DNA of 64,000 nucleotides from Mimachlamys varia. Taxonomy: Eukaryota; Mollusca; Bivalvia; Pectinida; Pectinidae. Shown in pieces: positions 1 to 13,161 of the stretch. The DNA lies in the NCBI GenBank assembly GCA_947623455.1, contig OX392542.1:10113625-10177624 (forward strand). The letters are read 5' to 3'. Made by a program: the position numbers and the translations under genes. Below the pieces are notes generated by a model. It was not told the DNA's origin. It made no database searches and worked only from the letters and a program-made list of their open reading frames with translations. The stretch's first letter is position 1; each line of letters opens with the position of its first letter.

Positions 1-1320
1 TAAAGCAAAGGTTCATCCGGCAGTAGTAATCGGTCGATATATGTGGTGGTTGCGGGATAAAACTATGTATATAGTGTACACCGCCCATACTTCCTTCAGG
101 GAGGAACTTTCATTTTACAAACTGCAGATATTGTTAATTTTGAGCATATTAGCTGTGAAGTCAAAACATTTAAATTTAAAGGACAAACTCTATAAAACAA
201 GACAAACATACATCCATTTAAATTTATTATTTGTACGATATTTAATTTTATTTTATTGAACTAAAAATCTATTATTTCAACATGTTCCCGTATATACAAG
301 ATATTTACTAGTTAGACCTTATACAATAAATATCATAGCGTATAAACAGAAATGTTTAACATAAAATTATTCCATGTAGTTAAAGCAAACTATGGGCAAA
401 TAACAATCTGATACTAAAATTTACCCCCTCCCTCCGCCCCTCATATTAGCAAAATATGTACTGTAAGCGGTGTTTGCACACTATAATCAGTACAGTATAT
501 AAGCATCACTAGCATTTGTACTCATTTACTTTTTACGAGTTTCTGTCGTGATCAATTTCTATGTTCATATCTTAACACCTGTATACAATTATACCTGTAT
601 ATTTATTCATATCGTATGGTGTCATATCTTACACTGTAATTGTTGTATTTTAACTTATTTGATGTATTTTGTTTTATAAAGCAGAAGGTTCGTATACATG
701 TCAGGTCTTGAGAATGAAACGTCACGTACCCAATGTTACTGGCACTTTTTTCACTTTTTGAATCAAAGACGTTCGTACCTCACGATATTACAAGCCACTT
801 ATTGATAACACTCGTTATGCTGAACGAATGTTGATATTTGCATGCTTGCCTCTCAACGTTTATGTCGGACGTCACATACAATTACCTTTAATAAAAAAAA
901 TGAAACAATATAAATGTAAAATATTGTGATAAATGCTAGTTTTAATTAAGAAATTCGTTCGCGCCCATAAAACTGGCGATAACCTTAAATATGAAGTGAA
1001 TTATTTGGGGCAAAAAAATTATAGCAAATACTTGAATTTTTATCTTTTTTTAATTAGTCTGACAATGCTACTTGATGCATGCTTGACACAACCAAGCATT
1101 CATGTATTTGGTTTGGCGTGAATTAGGTCATGTCTTACCTTTTGTTATGTGTGTCGTAAAGCCCGAGGAAGTTTTTCGTCTGTTTTTATATCTGTCTCAT
1201 TTCCTTGTCGGGGGAACTTTTGGGGCTAGCATCAGTCCAAAACGTTTGTTGCGTTTGTGACCGCTGGTCGTTGTTTGTCTCGAATCCCGTTCTCCCTCAC
1301 AAACCTACACTGACCTTACG
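1..1320. other. Unassigned AT-rich sequence
   Basis: No convincing exon, RNA or repeat was recognised. It presumably belongs to the EML intron upstream of exon a. Confidence 0.4.
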
Positions 1321-1322
1321 TC

Positions 1323-1659
1323 CATCCTCGATATCCAGGGGTTACGATCACCTACGCTCTCTGCACCCATTGAATATGCCATGGAAAAACTGAAGGCCAC
1401 TCAGGTTAAAAAAGAAAATTGACCAATCGCTAGGCTGCATGCCTGTCCTTCGAAGATTCCAAGGAACCGCAACCGACTTCAAAGCCTGTTATTTTTTACC
1501 GTTATGTAACGATGAAATTCCTTTGATGTACATCAAAGGGTCGAACAAGTCTCCTTGCCTCATCGGCAATGTGGCGCTCACAGTACCTTCATTTTTGCCA
1601 TAATATATTCCACGGGTGTAGAGTGCGTAGGTGAGCGTAACCCCTGGATATCGAGAATG
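1323..1659. mobile_element. Inverted-repeat element (MITE-like)
   Basis: Ends CTCGATATCCAGGGGTTACG and its near-perfect inverse at 1630-1655, with paired arms of ~43 bp ('CACCTACGCTCT' / 'AGAGTGCGTAGGTG'). Non-coding core. Related copies are near 4.5 and 39.3 kb. Confidence 0.7.
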
Positions 1660-2589
1660 CATCAGTCAATAAAGTGTGTGGTGTTTTTTATCCCATGATA
1701 AGTGTTTGTCTTGAATGCCGCTCTCCCTCACAAACCTACGCTGACCTCCTGTTAGTGGCTCACGGTGTAGATAGATTGCTAATTGTTCGGTCCAACACAG
1801 ATCACTGTTTATGAAACAATGGACCAGGTTTTGAAGATTTAGATTATATAAATGCAGGCGATAAAACAAATCGTAGTTTCTGTACATAACAGATAGTCAT
1901 TTACTTCTTATCTATTTAATGAACAAAGATATTTATAACATGGGGAAAATTTCCATGTAACTTGTAATATTTCAAAAACAAAATAAATCTTGGATATTGG
2001 GAATTTGACAATTATTATCATATTTGCTAGTTACAGTCATGAAGATGGTTAGTGATTTGAACGTCTTTTTAATGAATTTTCTCGAATAAGGTTATTTTAC
2101 TGTGATGCTAATCTGTCAAATAATGTAACTTTACCAGTATGGCGATAAATATATGTCTGGACATGTTTTTGTCCATCATTTCCCAAACAAATGCACACTG
2201 ATTCTCTCCTCCAAACGTTAATTGTCGATTTACGCCAAGAGTTCATAAATAATATATTTGTGACGATGAACAGAAATAACCAGGATAGCATGGAACTCCA
2301 TCCCTTACTTCTCACACTTGGTGAACTCAGAGTTTTGTTGATCGTCGTAAATTGTGCAAAACTTTCAGACGAAAACACCGAGACTGCTTCAGTTTAGCAT
2401 GTTAGTGATTTGTTTCGCTAACCTGCTTTCCTGGTTCATAGATAGTACACCACTTTTGGCTTTTTAATCTGCTTGTAATATTCTCTTAAGTGTTTCGTTG
2501 TAAATAAATTCAATTTAGTCAGCCGTCATTTCAATAAGTGTTTTGTGTCGGTGTTTGATTTCGGCAAATACACACGCAACCAACACACC
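1660..2589. other. Unassigned sequence, probably EML intron
   Basis: Contains overlapping frames on both strands at 2097-2397 with no recognisable domain or splice pattern. A 48-bp stretch (about 1689-1740) repeats the sequence just left of the inverted-repeat element (about 1268-1318). Confidence 0.35.
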
Positions 2590-2668
2590 CACATCATATA
2601 CACCGGGAGGCCGTCCTTGAATGACCCAGGCTGTTAATAGGACGTAAAACAATCAAACCAAACCAAAT
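2590..2668 (+). mobile_element. SINE/LINE 3' tail fragment
   Basis: 'GGCCGTCCTTGAATGACCC', 'GGCTGTTAATAGGACGTAAA' then an AATCAAACC-type repeat tail, typical of molluscan retroposon 3' ends. Head missing. Confidence 0.5.
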
Positions 2669-2777
2669 TTTCGTCACCAACTATAAACAGATAAATCGGT
2701 AGAACGACTTTTTTAAATTTGAATCATTATACAAACAAATATGAATATAACTAACACAGTTCCATCTTCATTACAGA

Positions 2778-2938
2778 CAACATCGAGGTATGTATCACAT
2801 GCTTGCTTCTACCCTTTCGACGACACAATTCTCATCACGTACGGTGACCAGCATCTCTATTTCTGGAAACTTTTCTGGGACCCAGTTCGCGACACGGACG
2901 GTCGTCTGCTCCGAGACAAGGATAGTGGTATATTTACG
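2778..2938 (+). CDS. EML-like exon a
   Basis: Acceptor is the TTACAG ending at 2777; donor is GTAAGT at 2939. It encodes a segment with RYVSHACFYPFDD and HLYFWKLFW, a WD blade typical of EML proteins. It starts at codon position 2 and ends in phase 0. An in-frame ATG at 2741 lies in the intron and is not taken as the start, because the pyrimidine-rich acceptor follows it and the protein family extends well upstream. Confidence 0.85.
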
Positions 2939-5900
2939 GTAAGTAGCGAGCAAGTTGTCTTATGCAGATTTACCCATCTGATAAAGAACAAACAAATAAG
3001 TCTAAGACTTATGCATTAATAACGTAGCAGTATATTCTAATTACCACTAACATTAGGTACAGTATTTGGTACAATTTATTTAAGAAGATGAACACTTTCA
3101 CAATTAAGCATCGATTTGAAATAAACCATTATGCCTTTATTTTCTCAAATACATATAGTCCAGTTGTTTATATTAACAGTAAAGTAGACCAATTAAGATT
3201 TTAAGCTCTTCGATTCCTGTCATGAGTCTGTCAACAAAACAGCTTATCAGATTTGAAGGAGATATCACACGTGCACTTTTCGTTCTTCCAGCTTTGAAAG
3301 ATAAACAATTACCTATCCGAGTTTTTAAATCATGAAGATTAAGTGTTTCTGATTGGATAATTTAGTTGTTTAGATAATACTATAATCTTGAGATGATCGG
3401 GTGAAAGTCCATTTATTTATCTTTTTTTGTTTTATTTATTTTATTAAGATTTTTTCCTTTCACTGAAATGTATATCTCCAAATCTTCTAGACTGAGGACT
3501 CTCGCGAGATCACGTCCATTGCCTTTCCTCCAAACGGTGACGTGGTTACAGGGGATACCAAGGGATCTGTCATCGTGTGGGCAGTCGACCGCTCAACACT
3601 CGTCTTCCGGTTCTTTACAACTCTCCCGGATGTTCATCACGTGAGTAACACATGTAAACATGTTTATATGATGGTTGCGGTAGTTGCAAAAAATTTGGAT
3701 TGCCACCTTTTGGCCCCTAGGATCACTGAAGAATCCTAGGTGGACGAAACAGCAGTATGATGCAATTTAAGTCATTTTGATGGCATACTGTATATATGCC
3801 TAAATCTAAAAGGTGTAGCATATGTGTGTGTGTTACGTCATCTTTTCAAGACCTTCAACCAACCCTATAGTAACTAAGAAATATGTAGATGCTGGAGAAC
3901 CTTCTAAACATGAAATAGGAAGTTCGTGGTAGATATGTGTCAAAAATCTGAACGTGTATGGCTAATATCGTTAGCTAATGTATCGTCGCGATGTACTATT
4001 GAAAGGCCGTATTCTTATCATGCTTGTTTGTATATCCTGACATTACATTCTTGTATTTTGGTTTCCACAAAAGTTTGATCTAATTTACATAATAAGTGCC
4101 GTTGATGAAACAGAAGAAAATCTGGTCTCATTATCCTTGCAATTTTTCAAGGATATTCATTTAACTTATTTCCTTTGCTCATATATGCCTTAGTTGCATC
4201 CTCTTGTGTTCGAAAGTCAGTTACATTATGTAAGTGGACGCTTTGATATTTTTCTTTTACTTGAAAGATTATTCATTAAACTTGTTCTTCATTGCGCGGC
4301 ATGCTTTGTAACATTGATTTTAAAAAAATGTCCTTTCTCTTAAATAGTATCAATATGTTGTTAATTATAGTAATTTTAGCTTAATGACAGTTGTAGCTAT
4401 TAAGTTCTTCGTTGTGCATAAAAATCTATAATCGATGCTGTCCATTTAATATTCATCCTCGATATATCTAGGTGTTATGCTCATCTGTACTCTCTACACC
4501 CCTGGAATTTGTCGCAGCAAAACCAAACACACAAAAAAAAGCAATTTTATTGGTGTCAGGTAAAATAATCGCTAGGCTGATATATGTTCTTTGAAGATTA
4601 CGAAGGAGCGTCAGCTGATATCAAAACCTTCACGTTTTACCGTTATGTGACCACGAGATCCTTTGATATACATCAAAGAATCGAACCAATTTTCTTGCCT
4701 CATCTTCAGTTCTGCTGTGACATATTTCAGGGATGGTTATCGATGATGGTAAATACATGAAGGTGGCAGGTATATATATATTGCTTTTGTTTCCAGAGAG
4801 CCGTCAACAGTCTGTGTATGTTGCCCGATGCTACTCTGATTTCTGGTGGGGGCAGAGAAATCAAGGCATGGACTACAAACAACAACCATTACAGAAAGGC
4901 CCGGGAAAGACTGGTAAGTCATGGATACACAAGGGGGGCTACTTAATCGTGTGGGTACGAGATAGGCTCGTCAGACCTGGTTTACATATATACATTATAT
5001 TTTAGTTTAAACAGTATTTATGCAATAGATGTCAAAGATACATTCAATGCATGAATGAATATTTCGGATTCAATAATAAGTACGAAATTGAAGGTGGTTG
5101 GCAAAAAAATGTTTAAATAGGAGAGGGGGTCTAGATAGAGGAGAGGCAGTGGATGCATCTGATCTATAAGGATTCAATTTTGCAATAAGTCCAAATTGAA
5201 TACCTTGTCAACTCTTTCGTGAAAAATTAATCTGGTGTTTTCCTGTATTGCTAGATTGAATGTGCTCTAGTGTAGTTCTGTTTTACATATAATCATCAAC
5301 AATGAGTACCCCTGTAGAATTGATGTGTCTCACTTCACAGTGGATGTATATATATTTCATCTCGTTACAATGTTTCTGATGCATACTGGTTTTTAGAGAT
5401 GATTTGCCGTTTTCTTTACCGTCAAACACCGTCTGATAATGTTTCCAATTTCTTTAAAGACGTTATAATAATGGTTTTGAAAAAAAATCAGTCGTATATC
5501 GTTTTCACGTCATAAGTGGAAGACCCGTTTAATACAAAGAATTTCGTCGATACCGACCATACTTTGCACTCAATGTTCGAGCTCGGATAACTCAAAGGTT
5601 TTTTCAACGGTCCCTCTAGATAGCAAGGTTCCAATGTATACCAGTGTTCCCGACTTGGTCTGCAATTAAAGAGTCGTACAACAGTTTCTAACAAACTTAT
5701 ATAGGTCCCTTTGGGAGTATCTCTCTTGTTCCTGTGTTTGTTCCTGTGTCCTCGTTAGATAACGCCCGGGAGTGGGGGACTGGATACAGTAAAATCTCCG
5801 TACATTCCTCTCCTCGGAAGTCAGTTGTACTCTCCTTACCTGCCTTTGAGTACAGGGACAAACGACAACAATGTATACCTGTTGCAAAACAACAAAACAG

Positions 5901-8900
5901 ACATATGGCATAAATGTAATTTGCTGATTATTTTATTGTAATCTAATGATAATTTTTACAGCTTGCTGATGGTGTCGGGGACGTGGCATCCATTGTTTTG
6001 AAGTCAATGACGGAAGGAGGTAAACCTGTGTTCTACATAGGCACCACCAACTCATGTATATTAGAGGGATCTTTTGAAGACAAGCTCAAAAAACACATAG
6101 AGGTGGGTTCATAAGTACAGTTGGTTGTATTTTGTGTTTCCTTGTGTGCTTTTTAGGTCATCTGACCCAAAGGGTCAAGATGACCTATAGTTACCGTGCT
6201 TCGTCCGTCGTCGTCCGCCGTCCGCCGTGCGCCGTGCGCCGTCCGCCGTCCGCCGTCCGTAAACTTTTCACATTTCAAACTTCTTCTCAAGTTCTACCAA
6301 TGGGAATAAGCTGAAACTTAGCTGAAATGATCCTGAGATGGTCCTGACCAAGTGTTGTTATTTTTCGGGTCGGTCCGAAATCCAAGATGGCCGCCATAGC
6401 CGACATCTTGAAAAACACATATTAAACTTCTTCTACAGTTCCACTGGTACCTGTGAGCTGAAAATTGGTAGGGATGTTCAGGAAGGGCAGCCCATAAAAT
6501 GTTGTTATTTTTCGGGTCCGAAAAACTCTCGACATTTGTGCCATGGCGGCCATTTTGTGACATGATTGCGCAATCACTGTTTTCCTGAACAACACCTATT
6601 TTAAACTTCTTCTTAAGTTCTACCACTGGGATTAAGCTGAAACTTGGCTGAAATGATCCTGAGATAGTCCTGACCAAGTGTTGTTATTTTTCGGGTCGGT
6701 CCGAAATCCAAGATGGCCGCCAGAGCTGCCATCTTGAAAAACACATTTTCAACTTCTTCTCAAGTTCTACCAGTGGGATTAAGATGAAACTTGGCTGAAA
6801 TGATCCTGAGATGGTCCTGACCAAGTGTTGTTATTTTTTGGGTTGGTCCAAAATCCAAGATGGCCGCCAGAGCCGCCATCTTGAAAAACACATTTCCAAA
6901 TTTCTCTCAAGTTTCACCTGTGGGATTAAGCTGAAACTTGGCTGAAATTATCCTGAGATGGTCCTGACCATGAGTTGTTACTTTTCGGTCGGTTCGAAAT
7001 CCAAGATGGCCGCCATGGCTGCCATCTTACAAAACACATTTCCAACTTCTTCTCAAGTTCTACCTGTGGGATTAAGCTTAAACTTGGCTGAAGTGATTCT
7101 GAGATTGTCCTGACCAAGTGTTGTTATTTTTCAGGTTGGTCGGAAATCCAAGATGGCCTTCAGAGCCGCCATCTTGAAAAACACATATTAAACTTCTTCT
7201 ACAGTTCCACTGGTACCTGTGAGCTGAAAATTAGTAGGGATGTTCAGGAAGGGCAGCCCATAAAATGTTGTTATTTTTCGGGTCCGAAAAACTCTCGACA
7301 TTTGTGCCATGGCGGCCATTTTGTGACATGATTGCGCAATCACTGTTTTCCTGAACAACACCTATTTTAAACTTCTTCTTAAGTTCTACCACTGGGATTA
7401 AGCTGAAACTTGGCTGAAATGATCCTGAGATAGTCCTGACCAAGTGTTGTTATTTTTCGGGTCGGTCCGAAATCCAAGATGGCCGCCAGAGCCGCCATCT
7501 TGAAAAACACATTTTCAACTTCTTCTCAAGTTCTACCAGTGGGATTAAGATGAAACTTGGCTGAAATTATCCTGAGATGGTCCTGACCAAGTGTTGTTAT
7601 TTTTTGGGTTGGTCCAAAATCCAAGATGGCCGCCAGAGCCGCCATCTTGAAAAACACATTTCCAAATTTCTCTCAAGTTTCACCTGTGGGATTAAGCTGA
7701 AACTTGGCTGAAATTATCCTGAGATGGTCCTGACCATGAATTGTTACTTTTCGGTCGGTTCGAAATCCAAGATGGCCGCCATGGCCGCCATCTTGAAAAA
7801 CACATTTCCAACTTCTTCTCAAGTTCTACCTGTGGGATTAAGCTAAAACTTGGCTGAAGTGATTCTGAGATTGTCCTGACCAAGTGTTGTTATTTTTCAG
7901 GTTGGTCGGAAATCCAAGATGGCCTTCAGAGCCGCCATCTTGAAAAATACATTTCAAACTTCTTCTCAAGTTCTACCTGTGTGATTAAACTGAAACTTGG
8001 CTGACATGATCCTGAGATGGTCCTGATCAAGTATTGTTACTTTTTGGGTCGGTCCGAAATCCAAGATGGCTGCCAGAGCCGCAATCTTGAAAAACACGTT
8101 TCCAACTTCTTATCAAGTTCTACCACTGGGATTAAGCTGAAAATTGGCTGAAATGATCCTGAGATGGTCCTGACCAAGTGTTGTTACATTTCGGGTTGGT
8201 CCAAAATCCAAGATGGCCGCCAGATTTGCCATCTTGAAAAACAAAATTGCCGTCCGTAAACTTTTCACATTTTAAACTTCTTCTCAAGTTCTATCCGTGG
8301 GATTGAGCTGAAACTTGCTAGAAATGATCCTTAGGTGGACCTGACCAAGTGTTGTTATTTTTCAACTCCGTTGGAATTAAAAGATGGCCGCCATGGCCGC
8401 CATTTTGAAAACACATTTTAAACTTCTCAAGTTTCACCAGTGCTATTGAGCTTAAACTTGCACGAAATTATCCTGAGATGATCCCAACCAAATGTTGTTA
8501 TTTCTCCAGTCCGTCAGAGATCCAAGATGGCTGCAACAGCCCCCATTTTGCATCCACATCTAACACTTTCCATGATCTGAAACTTGCCTAAAATGATTCT
8601 GACCAAATGTTATTTTTCGCACTGTTCCGAAGAAATCCATGATCATCACCATCTTGAAAACCACATTTGTGTGGCATATTGTTACATGATTGTATTACTA
8701 ATTCCTAGAGGAGAGGAATTTATATAAGCTATTAGCTTGTTTTCCAATCCGCACTATTTGTATAATTTCTATATATGTAATATACATGTACACTGATGGA
8801 AATAAAATATTGTTTAAACTAATTCCATAATGGTATCACAATTGGTAGTCAGATGACCGTTAAGGCCCTTGGGCCTCTTGTTGTGTTTCAGTTTCATTTG

Positions 8901-11900
8901 AATTGAGACTGGTTTTTATGAAACTATTCTTACGCTAATGATTTTTTTTCTCAAGTTGGGTTCAGGACAGCACGTTTCGATGATATATGTCAACATAGGG
9001 TCCCATAGTTAAGACATCAAAACACTTATTATATCTGAAAGCCAATGCTTCCAACTTTTGGCCCCTAGCATCATTGAAGAGTCTTAGGAGGACGAAACAG
9101 TTGTATAGTGCAGTTGATTTCATTTGCTTCGGTAAGCTGTGTCTATTACTAAATTTAAAAGGTGCAGCACATGTGTGTTACGTCATCTTTGTAGAATTTT
9201 TATTTTCTATCACTATCATCCTTCCACAGGGCCATTTCGACACTGTATCATCCGTGGTGTCCCATCCCAGAGAAAACTCCTTCTTCTCAGCCTCAATGGA
9301 CAGAACGGTCAAGAAGTGGTCAGCCGACAAACATAAACTACTATGCACAAAGAACGTTGAGGTAGGGTCAATAATGGAAATATCTGTACTTGTTATTTGG
9401 ATCATACGTAACATTCAAATTGTTAAAAAAATCACAAACATGGTTTCCGCTTGGAAAAAGAAATCCAATGTCTTAAAAGCTTGCCTAAAACAATTGTTTC
9501 GACACCGAAGTGAAATGTACCTAAAATGTTTGATCATATTATTGGTTATAGAATCTATAAAACTATTATATATTGATATCACTACTGTAATAATAAATCT
9601 ACGTTCGCATAGCATTTTGAAAGGACTCGTATTTCTGGAAAAAAATAACATTGTGGGACCCATCGTTTTGCAAGACAAATGAAAAGGAACCATGAAAAAT
9701 AACTGAAGATTGATAACTGCATTTTGCTGATTGCAAATATTGATTTTGAAGCACCTATGAAAAATATTTCAATAAATGAGTCGAGAATTTGCAAGAAATT
9801 GAATCATTTAAACTTCAATGCAAACACTTTTCTTCATTCAGAAACCATGCAGTTGTATAGATATTGACAAGAAGGGGCGCTATCTGACTATTGGAACGGC
9901 CGATGGTTTCGTCATAGTTCTCGCCGCGTCATTAAAAGATGAAATTGCAATCATCAAGGTTGGATCGACAGCAGAGTTTATCGAATGTGTTAAAATATCA
10001 CCAGGTAATTACAGAAATAAACAAATTCATGAGAGGATAGGGAAGTATATAGTAAAGTAGTCATCATATAAAAAGCAACCAAACGAGTTATCAACCGGAT
10101 ATCCGGAAACAGCATTATAGGTCATGTTTTATCATCACGTTAGGCCCAAACCAAGGATATTACATATGATTTAATTATTTGGTCTAATGTATGATATAAT
10201 TTCAGATTATGCAACAAAAGTTTATGTGTTGCACCGTCTATGTTGTTTAAAATGTATCTTGTTACTGTTAGTATAGTGTATAACACAATTGCATCCTTTT
10301 CGGTAAGTAGCATATGCAATAATAACATCACTTCGATTCCCAAAAATATAACATGTCTTAGTTACATAGCAAAAGGTCGGATTTCGAAGAAACGAAGTTC
10401 CTTTCAAATTGACTGTAAAGAGTAGCTCAAAACGTTTGATTGCAAGAAGGTGGCAAATCATCGGACCGAAATGATTTACGATCGTTTTATATGTAATTAG
10501 GACCCCGCACCAAATTGCGGGTATCATCGTGTGCGTCCGTCTGTCTGTCCGTCCGTCATCACTTGTTTTCCCTATCAGTAACTTGAGTTTCCGATCTAAC
10601 TCAAACTTCATACAGTGTTTTCTTATTCACAATAAACGAGGAATGCTCCTTAATTGAATGGTATCACACAAAGAAAATCACTATCTCTTTTAGGAGTATA
10701 TGTGTCTATAGGGGAGAGGAGGGTGTTTCAGTCCTACAGCGGGGCCCTTGCAGACCTGTCAGTGTTTTAGTTCACATGTATATCTGGTTTAATGATATTC
10801 ATAATGTAAAACCTAATTTGTTAAATGTTCCAGAACGAGACACACTGGCGGTGGGCTGCCATGACGGATGTGTGTACATCTATAACGATGTAAATGACGG
10901 AGCCAAGATCGCCATCCGAAACAACACCATCTTCAAGGTAATGGCCCAAACTATACCCAGACCCACATTTCCAAGTTTTCTTTCATTCTCCAGTGTTTTC
11001 TTACAAATGGACGTTGAAGAAATCAAAATGTATCTGCTCTCCTTGTTCCATTTTTGTCGTCAGCCACTTTTTTCTACTTTTGGTGGCGTACTGCCCCCGT
11101 ACGCATGTTACTATATTAACTGTTGCAGTGAGAAAGAAAACATACATATACAATCCCTAGTGATTTAATCATTTAGCATCACACACATCGATGTAACATG
11201 CAAAGATTTGTACTATATTATAAAATATCTGTATGTGTTTATATAAAATATCTGTATGTATTTATATAAAATATCTGTAAGTGTTTATATAAAATATCTC
11301 TACGTAAAGATTCTTTTATATTGTAATAAACTTTGAATCATCATTATAAATTACCCTAACTTATCTGTCGATCTAATGTTTTTACCTCCAGGCCAACCCT
11401 GCCCCTGTGATCAATGTAGACTGGACAACCAATAGCCACTACGTGCAGACCATGTCATCAGAATACGACCTCTTCCACTGTACGTATACAGTATTGGAAA
11501 GAACGACAGCCATGGTCGACTTACATGTCATTTTATGTTCGGTTTTAATGAATAGACGATTTAAATAAATGATTATATGACATTGTCTGTTGTCACTTTA
11601 TAGACAGTAACACTACAATGGCCCTTGTAAGTGATATAGGTTTGAGTAAAAAATTAAATAAGAGAATACCTAAGCGTTTACAAAATCACAATACAAACTC
11701 AAAATCGATTAAACCAGGAGCAAAATATGAACAAAGGAAAGATTTACATGAAGATTTACATGTAAACATATTAATTACATGAAAGTATGTTACATGAAAG
11801 TCATTGCCCAATGTGTACAGGGAACATTGTTGTATATTATGTAGTACCAATTCCTGTGATATTACCATTATATGCTCTGAGATTTTACTAGAGTTTGAAG

Positions 11901-13127
11901 TCCACCATTCCACTATTGCCATCGAGCAAGAGAAAACGAATTGTATAAAAGCTATCTGATTGCTTACAATTTTAAATACCATAAACAAGCTTGCGTCTCT
12001 GCGTCTGTCGACAACGGATCACCATATGAGATTGTTCAACATTGTATAGACATTTATTAAAGCAAGCTATCCAACTTATTTTAATCACTCTTGTTGGCAC
12101 GGATGTTAGCGCGCGAGTGGTCTTATTGTGGGGGAAACTGAAGTACACGTAGAAAACCCACGTGGTTGGTCAAGTGACCCCATACCTTTTCTCGTTCGGT
12201 CGGGGAAACGAAACCCGGTCGCCTTGGTGAAAGGCAAGTGCGCTATCCACTGCACCATCCGACCACCATTGCGTGTGTAACGAACCGCTCAGTGTTGTTG
12301 AATATTATTTGTAATGGTATTATTTTACTCCCCAGGGGACGTGACCGACATGGTGGCCAGTAAGGCAGTGACCTTTAGGGACGCTGAGTGGCAAACCCAG
12401 AACGTGACCGTCGGCTACCCGGTGTATGGTAAGCTCACAACATAGCATTGAGAAGACAAGTTTCTCGTATTTATAAAGTGCAGCATATGTGTGTGTTACG
12501 TCATCTTTAATGATAGGGGATGGTGAATGCTTTAGTCCCCGAGGTTTGCTGGAGCCTCCATAGTCACAGTTAATATCATTTAAGTAGTGGCACGGTACAT
12601 AATATACACATTTTTTACAGAACTAGTTTAATTTTACTTCTAAATTAAAGGGGTTTTACGCACCTGGCCTTTCTGCTTCTACAATTGTTTAGAACTTTTG
12701 GATTCCCACGTTTTGGCCCTTAGCATCATTGACGAGTCCTAGGAGGACGAACAGCTGTATGGCGCAGTTTAATTCATTTTATGGCATACTGTATCTATTA
12801 CTAAATCTAAAAGATGCAGCATAATTTTGTGTTACGTCATCTTTAGAAAAGAAAAATAAATGAATAAGTAACAGGAATAAATGTCAATATCATAGGACCA
12901 ATGTATATTTTACAAATTGTTACCATAAACATCGTGAATTTTAGTGAATACAATGAAACACGGCATAGGAGACCATAGTATGGAATATTCAACACGCACA
13001 TTATGCGTAAATAATAAGTAATAATCAATAAAAGAAATTATATTTCACTATTAATATGAACGTATCCTTCGCGTTCTCATCACATGCCTAACAGGCTATA
13101 TCAATTACAGATTAATTAAGTCATTAA

Positions 13128-13161
<34 letters not shown>

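Noticed and set aside
2097..2397. Overlapping frames on both strands (93 and 68 codons), possible upstream EML exon
   Set aside because: No WD, HELP or other EML-like sequence in any frame and no supporting splice sites.
6318..7883. Several 60-120 codon frames beginning MVRTISxSxQPS
   Set aside because: They recur with the units of the noncoding 'ATGGCCGCC' element and have no domain.
9074..9682. 202-codon plus-strand frame
   Set aside because: Only 9230-9361 is coding (EML exon); the start falls in the ribozyme repeat and the end is intron read-through.
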